From Ulota crispa (taxonomy: Eukaryota > Streptophyta > Bryopsida > Orthotrichales > Orthotrichaceae), in the NCBI GenBank assembly GCA_963920765.1, contig OY987247.1:11256471-11320470 (forward strand): a DNA stretch of 64,000 bases. The letters are read 5' to 3'. Below the pieces are notes generated by a model that was not told the origin of the DNA, made no database searches, and was given only the letters and a program-made list of their open reading frames with translations. Within the stretch, counting starts at the first letter, position 1; each line of letters begins with the position of its first letter. The translations under genes were made by a program, and so were the position numbers. Below, piece by piece: positions 45,446 to 59,116 of this stretch.

Positions 45446-47389
45446 AATAAGGCATTAGTTGCTCTCACAGCTTGCAAATTCTAGCTATTCTTCCAATCTT
45501 AGTTGTACATATAATCATCCAAATTTGCAAGAATGCAGTCCAACAAAAATAACCTATACTTAGAATCTATAGGAAGTTGTCTTAAGATGTAAACAAACTT
45601 CAACTAGAACAATTATAGTTGTTGAAAAGTATTCAGCTAGGACGTCAAATTTCTCTTTTTCACTTCTAAAATTGACAAATCAATGTCTTCTAAGAAACTA
45701 CAATAAAAAAAAGCCCAAAGAAACTACAACTACATCACTAAAACATTTGTAATCACATTGATAAAATAGACACTCAAGAAGTACTTGAAAGTTTGAAACA
45801 AAGAATACAATGAACATATGACAAATGGCTTAATTGGAGTTGTTGGTACTATCTCCAAGGTCATCCCTTTTGTTGTCAGTGTCATCTTCAAGGTCATTTT
45901 TTTTGTTGCACTCTTCATCTGAGGTGCCTATATCTTGCGTGTCTACCTCTTCCTGGCAGTGTATAGCCTTGTTTACTTTTATAAGGGCGGTATCACTGAG
46001 CTAGTAAATTGAGTGTTTTCCCTTTTGCTTGTATAATTAAAGCTTCATGTTGAACTTGTGGGCAATGACAAAGTGTGACAAGATACATGCTAGACCATGT
46101 GCATTCATCAATTGTTAGGAATTTACCTTCCTCTCTTGTTAATGGTAGTAGATGCCCTCAATCACTTTTTCATCTTTCTCTATAGTACCCTCCCAAGCAT
46201 CTGTGAGTGTCTTGTCCTTTACTACATATATAGATCTTGTGTACAACTGTAGTAATAAGTTAATGACTAGCTTCACAAAACACAAGGACAAGCTAACACC
46301 AAATTTATTTAGAGAAAGTCTAAAATAGCTAAAGTTTGTAAACTAAGGTCAAATGCAAGGTAAATATCACTTAATTTAGGAATTGTAATGATAAGGTTAT
46401 GACAAAGGTCTATCAATTTAGAAATTGGAATAAAAAGACTTGTGCTCACCTCCCATGTGTGGGTTCTAGTAACTAATAATCAGTCCATTAAAGATGAATG
46501 CAATCCCTTGCAAATGTTGTAATTGTATCAAGAAGTAAAAATGGGATTATAGGTGATTAACATTCATTAAAACAAGCATAGGCTATTTTCTTTGGCAATT
46601 GTCACAATCAATAACCAAAAGAAAACCTACATCAATAAACTGAGGCAATTGTCATTTCATTTAATATTGTGTCAATCTAACAAGGCTATGGTCTAGTAGT
46701 AATTGTTAATTAGTAGCCATGCATCAGTACAATATTTCATTTCATTTTAGTAACCATATATATAGTCTGATTAATTTTCATGCTAAACCATAATTTGTAT
46801 TAGCACGTCAATGGTCTACCCAAAAGAGATATAGAAGAGTTAATCAATCCAATATTCTTCTCTTCAATTGTTCATAGCCATTGATTTCCATTACACATTG
46901 TATAAGCTATTCAATCATTCTATTTCTATAGAATAATTCTATTCTATCTCTATCTCAATCAATAAACATTGCAATTGGTCAATAGCTAGTTTAGTTCTAT
47001 CACAGACTATTGACTCTATTTACTATTGTTTTAGTTACTATTGCCTTAGTTACTATCACAAAAACTATCTTATAATTACTACAAGGATAAATAACATTCT
47101 ATTTTATTTCCATTTGCTTTCACTTGCAATGTATTGTAATTTATAAGAACTACTGCTTAGCTATAATCTTCTGCTTCACGCTCCTGGCTATAGCTTTTTT
47201 CCTTATTCCAATACTCCATCATAAAAGGAGCACGCAGATAATCACTCTTAGATCATGGCCATCACCTTCTTTTACTCAAGCATCACATTAATCTATCTTC
47301 ATCACCACCTTCAGATTATAACTTTTCTCTTTGATTTAACAGCTCAGGTTATATCCTCACAAGCTTCAACTATAATCAATAACCACTCT
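45446..47389. other. No supported gene
   Basis: AT-rich. A small minus frame at 45730-45918 repeats a KMTLK/GMTLE motif from a short DNA duplication. No other structure seen. Confidence 0.35.
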
Positions 47390-47589
47390 NNNNNNNNNNN
47401 NNNNNNNNNNNNNNNNNNNNNNNNNNNNNNNNNNNNNNNNNNNNNNNNNNNNNNNNNNNNNNNNNNNNNNNNNNNNNNNNNNNNNNNNNNNNNNNNNNNN
47501 NNNNNNNNNNNNNNNNNNNNNNNNNNNNNNNNNNNNNNNNNNNNNNNNNNNNNNNNNNNNNNNNNNNNNNNNNNNNNNNNNNNNNNNNN
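47390..47589. other. Assembly gap (200 N)
   Basis: A run of 200 N. Any frame crossing it is meaningless. Confidence 1.
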
Positions 47590-47599
47590 GCAGGGCATT

Positions 47600-48030
47600 G
47601 ACTAATGCAAAGAATTTTTCAAGAATGTTTGTTTCCTAACCCTAATGCTTGTCCTATGGATGCCCACTTTGAGGGAAAGTGGAGGGCATATAATTTATAT
47701 TTTTCTAAAACCCCTCAGCAAATCCATGTAATGATCAATGATGAACATCCAAATTTGAAGTATCAAATTCCTTTTCTTTGCCTCAATGCAGTACTAAAAA
47801 CCCACAAAATAGCCAAGGTAGACATATTATATTAATCCATTTAAAATTAGTGGATGATTTTTAAAAAAACCCAAACAAATAAAATAGGTCAATAACTTTA
47901 GTGTGAACCTTCTTTTAAATTCTCATGTGAAAAAAAGTTAGTAAACAAAAGATACACCCCTAAAACCACACGCTGTGTAGCAAGGGGACAAAAAGTGGGA
48001 CATGTGTTTCTTGCAACTACCCTAAAATAG
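47600..48030 (+). repeat. Dispersed repeat, partner at 8200-8600
   Basis: Shares GGATGCCCACTTTGAG, AGTACTAAAAACCC and GTCAATAACTT in order with 8200-8600. Contains a 76-codon frame (47605-47835) with no recognised motif. Confidence 0.55.
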
Positions 48031-48545
48031 ATTATAGCCTCACCCCTCACAGGTTTTACAAGCAATACTTGTTGTCTATAATCTATACACTCATTCACTA
48101 AGTCAAATTGGCCATTGCCTCTATCACAAGTCAAACAAGTCTACAACAATCACATTTACAAAGTACAAATTAAATACATTGGTCTTGCTTATTACAAGCC
48201 AAAACAAACATATAGAATACTGCCTTCCACAATCATCACTAATTGGGCGCATACATATTATAAAACAAGATACAAAAACAAAGAACACAAAGGAAGAATA
48301 TTGCAAGGGAAGTTAGATGTAAATTATGCTCCAAGTATAAAATGAATGTCAATAGTTTTATATGTTCTGAACTCTCCACTTTTGCCTAACTTCCCTAACC
48401 GCATAACTAACTACTTGTCCACAGCTTGGTGTCCATTCACAAGACAATTGACCATGTATTCACAATATATTTCAAAACTAGTGTGCACTTTACTTCCATT
48501 TACATTTCAGAAATCAAATGCAAACCCAAAAATAAAAAATGTTAA
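48031..48545. other. Nothing recognised
   Basis: May be the decayed 3' end of the minus-strand gene that follows, but no motif is visible. Confidence 0.3.
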
Positions 48546-51112
48546 TCACAACAACAAAATAAACAATGATGCTTCATGAGCTGTTGGATCTTTTGCATAT
48601 GCAAGGATTGCAAAATGATCTCCAACTTGCAACTTTGATGCAAGGTCATTACTCCCATGATTGGTTGTCCATGCAAACTCATCCAAGTCTTCCTCTTCTT
48701 GAAATACTTTTGTTGTATTGATGGATTCAAGAAAAATGAGTATCCAAGAGGTAGCATGTTGGCATCTTGGGCAAATCCTTAATATTCCATACACATACAT
48801 TGCAAAATCAAGAAAAATCTTGTATTTCCAATAAAAGGTTATTGTGGGCTCCAACACTTCAAACGCTATGTATACTTTGACGTCTTCAAGTCATGGTAAT
48901 TGTGCTATAAGCCTTCAACTGGGACTTCTTCTACAAACTTTGTTTTTACTAATCAAATTGAAATGCCTAATCACATGCCACCTTGCCTGTGGGTATGTTC
49001 CATTTGGCATGTTCATTGCTTGTTCCAAGAATTCCACAACATCTTTATTTGCATCATGGAGCTTTTGACCGTTGTGTCTAAGCTGTTCTTTTTGTAATGC
49101 TTGCTTTAAACATGCTCCAGCTTTGTTGTGTAATCCCTTCCCATGACTAGACCACCAATAATTCCAATTTAGTTGACAACCATTAGGCAATGTCTGACAA
49201 GATGTTATGGACGGATACTCGCAAGGCCACAAAAACAAAAGTTCACTTCTTCAATTCTCCCACATCAAAACAATACCAAAAGAGAGTATGTACTTTCTCA
49301 ATCCCTTTATAAAGCTCCAAATCAAACATATTTCTTGTACAAGTAAAAGCAAACTATGGTTGTACAAATTTGTAATCACGGCACAATTTTTGCATAGGAT
49401 AGAAGTTTGGAGTGAATTTTATTATAGTTGTGGTCACTTTTTAAAGAAAAACTAAATTATATGGAGTATTAAATCTTGTGTATATTGCAAATTGCAAAAT
49501 AGAACTTGACTTGCATCTAATTTTTAAATGTATAAAATATGAACATGAAAGTTTTATGCTGTCACAAATTTAGATGTATTTTGTTTGTACTTTTTTGGTC
49601 AAATTTTGGATTTGATTCTTGCAATTCAAAGAGCTAAATTCAATGTTCTAATGTTTAGGTACTATACCTTAGCATTTAATTTGGGTTTATAAATCTTCAC
49701 AAGAAACTATCCTTGTAAATGTTTGATTTGAGTACAAGGCCTAAAAAATGGCTTTAAAATGTTATTATTTATTTTTAATTTAGAAATCTACAAGAAGGCC
49801 TTTTGATTCAAATGGGCCACCACTGCATTTTGGTTTAAATTGACGTTTTAGCTCCATTTAGTACCAAATGTGTATATTTTGTACCAATTTTTGGACCTTT
49901 GGGGGGGTTGATCATAGTGTGCTTTCACTCATACCACATGCTAAAAACTCCCTTTTTGCTAATTTTAAATGCTGAGAAAGCATTTGTTATATTCAATGAT
50001 CTCATGGGGGCAAGTTAAGAGATTAGAGAGCATTCCTCTTCTAGCAAGCTAGACCCTGCCTATATGAGGTACCACTATTGCTACTAATCTTTAAATCATC
50101 AATAATGAGGAGCTCAAAACATGCACAAATTGTTAACTGTAGATGACACTTTACATCCACCTTGCCACTCACATCCATCATTTCTCATCCAAGTGATGCC
50201 TCAACTGTATATATTCAGAACACACAATAATACATCTCTCTTGTGCCTCAACATTTTGTCTTATATGAGCATGTATGTCTCTCTCAATATTCTCTGTTGT
50301 GTATTACGTGTATTCTTCATAGATCACATACAAATATGGTACTTTTTGCATGGAATTTGGGTGCCTAAACGGCAACATTAAAACTTGAGATTTTGCATAC
50401 ATTTAGTAGATGGTACATTGATTGTAGAATGCATGTGCCACTAGCACAATTACTAAAAGCAAAGTAAATCCTTGGCAAGGAAACTTTTAAGACATTTTTA
50501 GAAGGATAGAGGAAGTAGTTTTTAGAAAGGATCTACTATGCATAAACCACCACGCTGTAGCATACTTAAATTGTGTTGCTCAACCATCACTCCACACACT
50601 ATGTCAAGAAGGAAGTTGACATTTTCCTTCAAGGATCTCCCAGTGCAATGTCAAGCAATATTCTATGAAAAGACTGTTATGAGTTTGGTCATCAGAGATG
50701 TAATAAAAATATTTTGTCTTTGATTTCTTTGACTTTGGGTTAGCAAGGTCATACATTAGATTGCACTTGTACTTACATAATAATTGGACCAACATAATAT
50801 GGACCAATATAGTAAGTTGCTCATTATACCAATGTTGATTTTGTATTTCATCTTGTCCCCTAAAGAAATATTTTTTTGCAAAGTCAATGTAACTAAGCAT
50901 CTCACTTGGCTTCAACTTCTTAGCACATTCTTTACAATGTAGATCCTGCCACTTGGCTGTGTATTAGTGCAAAATGTATGGCTTGATTTTTGGAAGTGCA
51001 TCTTCCAGAAAGAACCTTGTTGTGGTTTGTTTGTGCTCCAATCAAATGACCTTCTTTGATTCTCCAACCTTTGTCTTCCCAACAAATACCATTTCAAAAG
51101 GTACTCCACTAA

Positions 51113-51384
51113 CACCATATTTGTTATAATGAGAGAATGGAGACCTCTCAAAATAAATTTGTTGAATTTGACCAAAATCACCAATTTCCATTAAAATGAG
51201 AGTTTTTAGCTGGATTGACATAAAACTTTTCAATTTTAGGTTGAATTTCACCATATTTGTTATAATGAGAGAATGGAGACCTCTCAAAATAAATTTGTTG
51301 ATTTTGACCAAAATCACCAATTTCCATTAAAATGAGAGTTTTTAGCTGGATTGACATAAAACCTTTCAATTTTAGGTTGAATTT
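51113..51384. repeat. 136-bp tandem duplication
   Basis: Two near-identical units, both starting CACCATATTTGTTATAATG and ending in GGTTGAATTT. They differ at only a few bases. Confidence 0.85.
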
Positions 51385-51388
51385 GAAA

Positions 51389-54300
51389 CACTAGTAAGAA
51401 ATGGGGCAAAACACAACTGCACCTTTACAACTCCCTGTGAAAAACAACTACATGGCAGTTGAAAAGAGAATTGAACAATAAAAATGCTAACGTAGACTCT
51501 CTCAAGTTGTATTGCAGTTGTGTTTACAACTACGCAAAACTATGATACAAGTGCGTCTAACAATTTATCCCTCACTAACAATTTTAGTGAGTTTGCGGAT
51601 GAAAATTATGATGCAATCCATATTTCTCATCATAGTTGTCTTGTAGTTGTGTCTTGGTTTTGATTCTACTGCAATACTACTCATTAACAATTGTGTCATG
51701 ATTGTAACTTATTTCTTTTATTACATTCTCTTTACTTCAATCATGTAAATGAATTTTGCAATTTTTTTCTGCCTTGGGCGTTTGTTTATGCTCAAACTGA
51801 CCTTTTAGAGGTCAGTGTAAATGGGTTATGTTGGGGCATTGGTGATGCAGTCGCAATGTAGTTATCCTAGCATTTCTATACTACTATGGGGCAACTAAAC
51901 AACAATTAAAGTACAAATGTTTTTTTTTTTTAAATTCCCTTAATTTTTAAATTTGGCTTAAGTAACTTATTTCTGACATTCATAAATGTCCTGGGCAGCA
52001 ATGTCATGTGCAATTACGTCTTTTCAAGGTTAGTGTGAATGGATTATGTTAGGACATTTGTGATGCAATTGCATTATAGTTGTTCTTGGGTTTTCCTATT
52101 CTTGTTTTACGACTTAGAAATGACTGCATCACAACTACCACTTTCATTTTTTTAAACATTCTTTATTCTTTGTTCCTCCAAAATTTTCATGCCATTATTT
52201 ATTACCATAGGCAACAAGGTTAGTTGCAATTATGTTTTTTGATGTCAATGTGAATGCACTCTTTTAGAGTAGTTGTGTTGCAACTGCTTTTTAGTTGTCC
52301 ATGGACTCTTTTTGCTACTGCACTACTATTCAAATACAACTAGACTATGAGTGCCATTCTTTTTGGGAAAACTATTTTTAATTTTTTGTTCTTGTAAATT
52401 TTTATTCACATTTTTTTGCTATCTTGGATATCAAATCCTATCTCAATTATGTTTTCTGATGTTGGTTCAATATGTTTTGTTAAAGTAATTGTATTGTAGT
52501 TGCATCCTACTTGTTTTTGGATTCTAATTATTACTATAATATCACTCAAAAATAATTGTATCATGATTGATACTCATATTTTTGGCAATGTTTTTTTTAT
52601 CTTTTGTCCGTGTAAATTTTTCTTGCCACATTTTGCTGCCAAAGGCATTAATGTCCATTCCAATTATATTTTGTGTTGTTGATTTGCATCAAAGGTGAAT
52701 AATCAAAATTTTAAAATGATTGTAGTTTAATTTTAAGATTTTTTAAACTCTTTTATATAGATAATTGTTATACAACTTATACTCCTATCAACTAACAAAA
52801 ATATTAAAATACAAAAACAATTTTTTAACAAATATTTGCAAATTTGTAGCTAATGAATCTTTTGTTGAAAAATAATTAAAAAATTTATTTTCCAAATGAG
52901 CATGTTATTTTTTAGAAGACTTTTTTACATATTATCAAACCTTTCATGTTTTTTACATTTATTATGTCAATTGCTTTTTTGTTTTTAAAATTTTCCATTT
53001 TAAAAAAGAACAATATTTAGATTAATTTCCATTTTCAACTTTTCTATTTTACAAGTATGTGAGGTTATTGATTAAAAACATTGTTTACAAAATCAAGCAC
53101 TGCAAACATCATTGCATATTGCCAATAGTAATTGCTTTACAATTGCAATCAATTTCAATACCATTCTTATAATTGTGTTATAATTGTTTTTGAGTTGCAA
53201 ATGTAAAGTGACAAACATTCAATTAATTAATCAATTGCACCACAATTGTAATTAATTGCAATATTATTAATTGCAACTATATCCTAATCATTTTACAATT
53301 GTAAATAAGTGGTAAAAAACACGCAAATAAATAAACTAGGGAATTGATATGTGCACACCCAAGGTTTGATATGTGCACACTTGAAGGGGGGTAAATTTTA
53401 GATATTTATCATCAACAAGCTGAATTTGGAAAGTTCAAATTCATATTTCAATTTGGAGACCTTGATTTAGTCTTAGATCCACAAAGAAAGATAGAATTGA
53501 ACAATGCCTAGTAGAAAGGCTTTGTTAAAGGGCAAATTATTATTTTAACCCTTGTTTGTAAAAAAACTAAGCATTTCCACTGGGTATTGTTCAATTATAT
53601 CATTCTTTGTGGCCTTAGAAAAAATCAAGATCTCTAAGTCCAAATTTGAAACCAAACTTTCCAAATTCAATGTCTTGATGATAAGTATCTAAAATTTTGC
53701 CTCCCTCCCCCTCTAGATGTGCATATATCAAATCCCAGATATGCACACATCAATTTCATAAACAGTTGCACTATAATTAACAATGATTAAATAATATTTA
53801 AAGCTTTCAATAAAAGTTATGATCATTAATACAAAACTCATATAATTCTTTTAATGATTACCCTACTTGTTTTTAAATGAGTTTATTTCATAAAATTATC
53901 CTCACTAAAAACTACCTATTTTCTTTTATATTAATTAAAAAATTAGTAGAATATTAATATAGGTTTTTTAAATTTAGATATTAAGTCTAAATTAGTTATG
54001 ATTATGATCTAAAATTTACATAGAAGATTTTGCATATTAATAAATTTCAGTAAGTATAAATTTAAACATCACCAATAACACTATTATTTAATTATGCATT
54101 TTTATTTGTTAATTTTATTAACAAGCTTCAAAAATCTCAATTTAGTAAATAGTAATGTTAATTGGATTTTTGTACGCTTAATTTGGTAGTAAAAGAAACT
54201 TAAAATATGGTGAGTTCATTTAAAAAAGTGAATAAATTACCTTGAAAAATTCTTAGTTCATTGAAATTTTTAATTTAATTTCTTTATTTTAGAATAATCA

Positions 54301-57300
54301 ACCAAGCAACTTCTCAAAAGCAATTGCCATTGATTTAAGTTAATTGACATTTTTGTAATTAATAAATTCTTGGCTTTATTTATCAAAATCAATTTTCCAA
54401 ATTTCCTAAATATCCAAATTTTCCAAAAATGGGTTTTGAAGTTCTAAAACGTTTAAAAATACATATGTGTTTTTAAAACATAATATTTAAATAAAATAAA
54501 AGCACTTTACAATAGATTATAAATTTCATGTATTCCAAAAATAAAATCAAGTATTAGCCCAAAATATTAATTGAGAGTTATGCATTCTCTAAAACTTATC
54601 TTTGTTCTTCTAATTTTTTGGAAAATCATGAAAAGTAATAATCAAATGCTTCAATTTTAAAAAAGTCCAATTTAGATATGTAGAAGACATGAAACATTGT
54701 TATTAAATTTATAACAGTCTTTGAATTTAAATGCTACTTTATCAACTAAAATTCAAATACAATTAATGATTGTAATAACTATATTAAAAGACACACAAGT
54801 ATGAAACTATCACACTTTAATTTGCTTATTTTTAAATTGTATTTCTTAGCTTAATCACCTTAACCTTGTAGTGTACTTCAAAACTTACAAAATGCTAAAT
54901 TAGATTGCAATAGCAATATTAAAAGAAATAATATTACAAAAAAATTATGTTTAAAGTTTTTGAAAATTGAAATGAATTATGTTCCAAATAATGCTAATAT
55001 TACCAATATTTTTAGTTATTTTTTGAAGATAGAGATCTAGAGTACAAAATTTCACTTACTTCTTCCAAAATAATTCACTAGATTCAAGTATTAAATGTTA
55101 GAACTTCAAAAATTGCAAACTAATTTGTTTTTTATGTTTCACAATTTGGACTTTAAAATGTAAGTAGTTGATTTTGAGGTAGAAATGTGTTTTAAGCACA
55201 TTTATTATTTTAAATTTGCCAAAAACACATTTTCCTTGGAATTATAAAAGCATGCAGGCCTAAAATCGGATTGTATTTTTAGACTCAATCACTTGAAAAA
55301 AAATATGCAATACATGAGTATGCTGCAACAACTATACAACAACTGCACAATTGTAATCAAATTATTTTGCAGTTGTTTCACAGTTGTTATATAGTCATTT
55401 AGGTGTTGTGCAGTTGTGGCTTAGTTGTTTATTGCTCGTTTTCTTTTAGTAAATGTGGACTCTTGATTTAGATTAAGGTTTGTAGTTTGGAGGGTGGAGA
55501 TGTGGCCGCCACCCTTGAACCCTTGCATCCTAGGATAAAAAGGCTTGGATGGTTCCTCTCTAGGGCAAAGCTATGCCAAGATTTTTTGGGAATGAAAGTC
55601 CATTCTCTTTTGTATTAGCTTGTTTCATTTGCCTGCTATAAGTTTGAATTTGATCTTTATTTTTTGAAAATTTCAAGGTTCTTCCTTATGCTAATAGCTT
55701 TCCAATGACACCAAGCACGCTAGATTATGAGTTTTGAGGAGTTTTTGGTAGATTTTCTAATAGAAGGATGTTTACTACAATGGCAATTTTCAACCCAACT
55801 TCAAAAATCCACATCTTGGTGAGTTTTAGCATAATTTCTGTGCAAATTTGTATGATAGATATGTGGTAGAGTCTAGTTTTTGAAAAAATTGAAACCCTTA
55901 TCTTGAGTTGCTAGTGAAATGTTGATTGCTTCTTGAATGCATAGTGGTTTTTAGCTCTATGTGTGCAATTTGGTAGTTTTTAGAAAATCATATCTCATTG
56001 TGTATATAGGATCTTGTGATGTGGCTTATATGGTTGTTAATCCTTGTTAATATAAATTTCAAAAGTGGTTTTTTGCAACTTTTAGGTTCATTTTGAAGTT
56101 TTGACAAGAGTTTAGAGAAAGTAGGGTTTGTGTGCTTATATCATACTATTAGCAAGAGCTTGCAATTTATAGAAGCACAATGTGCAATTAGAGTGCAACT
56201 ACAATAGATTTTAGGATCTAGGTTAATTCCTATTACAATTGGTTTGCAATTAGATTTTAATGTATTGACTACCAATTTTTGCAAATGATCTGTGACCTTG
56301 TCAAAATTGGTTGAAAACTGTATTACAACTAGTTATAAATTGTGCTACATCCCTTTACAATTGCTTTACAATTGCATTACAACTACATTACAACTGTATT
56401 GCTGGATTTTTTCATGTGAAACTATTGGATTATAATTGTATAACAACTGAAACTTGTTGACTATTTATTGTTGTATGGTAGTTGTATGCATGATTGTAAT
56501 TACCTAGTGTACATTTTCCTACAAAAAATAATTACAACAAAATTAAAAAAAACAAGTAAAAACCAACTACAAAGTAACTATTAAAATAGTCAAATATCAA
56601 TATTTACAAAATTAGTGTAAATAATCCAAGTACAACTACACCACAATTACACTACAATTGCATTACAATTGTGCTACAATTATAAAACAACTAACTACAA
56701 CTATAGATCAATTACATTACAACTATATATCAACCATATTACGATTGCATTACATAATTACAAGACAACTATAGTATAGCTAAACATTATATACACATAA
56801 ACCAAAGTACAACTAGACTACAACCACACAATAATTTATTACAACTACACAACAACTTCATAACAATTGTGCTATAACTGCACTACAACTGTCTTACAAC
56901 TGTGTCCGTCATGTGTCATATTTTTCAAAATAAAATCTAGGTAAATAAAATAATAATAAAATTGACCTTCACAAATGAAAATTTGATATATGTCATAGGT
57001 GGGTCCCTCTGACAAGTATGTGTCAGAGGGAATTTATTGGAATATTGGGAATCGTACAAAAGATTTCTTGCCGCAAAGGAAAAAGAAAGGCAAGGGGGCT
57101 GAGGTAGTGAAAGTTTCAAAGGGTAGAGGATGATTTTCATGTGGATGAAATTTTTGCAATCGTAAAAATGTGACTTCACTGAAATAAGTCCCAAACAACT
57201 AAGAAGTGACTCTAAGACAAGTGTGTTAGTAATACAACTGTGTTAGTAATACAACTGCTACGAGTCATTTAAAAATTATGCCATGTCCTTTATGACTCTT

Positions 57301-57347
57301 AAACAGTTGTAAAATGACAATCATCTTTTCCCCCAATTCTACTAGTG
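51389..57347. mobile_element. 5.96-kb CACTA element, non-autonomous, AAA duplication
   Basis: The left end CACTAGTAAGAAATGGGGCA pairs with the right end CCCCCAATTCTACTAGTG. AAA stands on both sides. Dense short repeats around ACAACTACA and ACAATTG (both strands) fill about 1.1 kb at the left and 1.6 kb at the right, as expected of subterminal transposase-binding sites. The interior is very AT-rich and has no long frame. It is a different family from copies A-D, whose repeat is CAAAGATTCT. Confidence 0.88.
53339..53758. mobile_element. Foldback MITE nested in the 5.96-kb CACTA element
   Basis: Left GAATTGATATGTGCACACC pairs with right ATATGCACACATCAATTT. The arms include ATTTTAGATATTTATCATCAA and its near complement. 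Relative of the foldbacks at 4553, 21283 and 26042. Confidence 0.75.
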
Positions 57348-58291
57348 AAAGGTTGTATGTCAATTTAGCTTGAATTGAGCTGAATTGACCTAAAATCTAA
57401 AAGGTTTTATGTCAATTCAACTCAATTCAAGTGAATTGACCTAAAACCTTTTGTCAAATTGACCTAATTTTTTTTTGAATTTTGATTAAAGTACCTCTCA
57501 GTGGAAAACTCTCAGTATAACAAAATAATATGGTGTTCACTCCATTTGGGTCTTGTTTCTTGGATCAAGCTTCATGTCACAGAGTGGAATAAGATGAAAT
57601 CCACAATTTTCACACTCTCCTGTGAGACATTTGAGAGCATGCCACTCAAAACCCTCGGATCTTGCACATACTACAGACTCCCATAAGTAGGTTGCTTGGC
57701 TATACATATATCGTGCATGCTGGTAGGACACAGCTCTTATGCCTAAATCCCGTTGAGCAAGTAAACAACAAAGACTTGCACACTTGCAATTACAATCATT
57801 TTTATTGTCTGCTATGTAGAACTTCTTGGACTGCATGTTATTGAAGTCTAGAACAATCTCCACTATTTCTTGATGTTAATGGCACCAACAAGAATTACAA
57901 TCTTGCAATCTTTTAACAAAAAAAGCTTTGACTGTTGGAAAGATATGTGGCTGCACTTAAGCCCACGGTGAGTGGCAATGAAGCTTGTATAGAAGTCCAA
58001 CTATTCAATATACAAAATAAACATTAGTTAAATTACCAATATTATTTCTAATTAAATAATAATAAAACAAAAACATTAGCCCAAGAAGTATTGATAATAG
58101 CTTCCCTTTCAAATAACCTAATCTAGGAAAATTTGGCCTAAACTTAATCTAGAAATAACGTAATCCAAAATAGGGCCTTCCGAATTCATTCTAACCAAAA
58201 TGTAGTCCGAAATGTAATAGTCCGGATCTTGAACGAACAAAACAAAACATGCCTCCTTCACAAAGTGTGAGTCATTCCGGAAAGAGGATTC

Positions 58292-58549
58292 AACACCATA
58301 TTCGTTAATCAAGGAAAAATGGAGGTACCATTTTGTACTCCACCTTCAACCCAAAAAGTTGCCTTAAATCAAATTCCAATGTATCAGATTTAGTCTAAGC
58401 CACTAATATTTTTTCCCTTGCAAATTTCTCCTTTCAAGTAAGGGCACGTGTACAAAAAAAAAAAAAGCTGAGCTTAGTTTTAAGAAATCTCCTAAAACCT
58501 TGAAAGTCCCAAAATATACTATTTTTCCCAGATTAACAAATATGGTGTT
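58292..58549. mobile_element. AACACCATAT-family MITE with ATTC duplication
   Basis: The left end AACACCATATTCGTTAATCA pairs with the right end GATTAACAAATATGGTGTT. ATTC on both sides (58288-58291 and 58550-58553). Reverse orientation relative to 61642-61897. Lies within the span of the broken transposase-like gene. Confidence 0.88.
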
Positions 58550-58975
58550 ATTCCATTTTGAAAGAAATATTCATTCCAAAAGAAGGATTCAGCTGAACAC
58601 CTTGAAAAAGGCCAATCCAAATTCTTTCCAAGAAATTGCATCTAGGAAAAGACCAATTTGGACTTTTAAAAAGGCCAATTTGGACATCAAATATGGCATG
58701 TCCATAAAGGACAATCCAAAAAATTCACAATTTGGCCAGATAGCACTCCAAGAAATTTTTATCTTATAGAAAGCAAAAGTACTCTGGAAGGAATGTGTCT
58801 AATCCTAAATTACTCTAAAAGGAATGTGTCTCACCCTAAATTACTCAAGACTCTTGCCTGACCCACTACAAACCAAATAAGGCTATTATGCTACTTCCTT
58901 TTTTCCTTTGTGCATACATTGCTTCTTTTTGTTTCATCACATTCCCTTCTCCAACATTGGTCATGAAGAAAGCAC

Positions 58976-59116
58976 CACTACAAAAAAACTATGGTTGAAT
59001 TTACAAAGAGTTGACAAAAATTGTAACCTAATCTACAGTATACCTATAGTATACTTTAGATTAGGTCACAATCTTTGTCAACTCTTTGTAAATTTGACCA
59101 TAGTTTCCTTGTAGTG
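58976..59116. mobile_element. CACTA-type hairpin MITE
   Basis: The left end CACTACAAAAAAACTATGGT pairs with the right end ACCATAGTTTCCTTGTAGTG, and the arms meet at AGTATACC/TATAGTATAC. Nearly the whole element folds into one hairpin. Same family as 10859-10988. Flanks CAC and TAC match at two of three positions. Confidence 0.82.

Larger units (their letters stand above)
51111..57537. mobile_element. AACACCATAT-family MITE carrying a CACTA insertion
   Basis: The left end AACACCATATTTGTTATAAT pairs with the right end GTTATACTGAGAG-type sequence read in complement, closing in TATGGTGTT at 57537. CACT flanks both sides (51107-51110 and 57538-57541). The MITE itself is about 465 bp and includes a 136-bp tandem duplication (units starting at 51113 and 51249). 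It sits in the minus-strand transposase-like gene and was later hit by the CACTA element at 51389-57347. Confidence 0.85.

Noticed and set aside
47255-47605. 116-codon frame across the N run
   Set aside because: Most of it is unknown bases.
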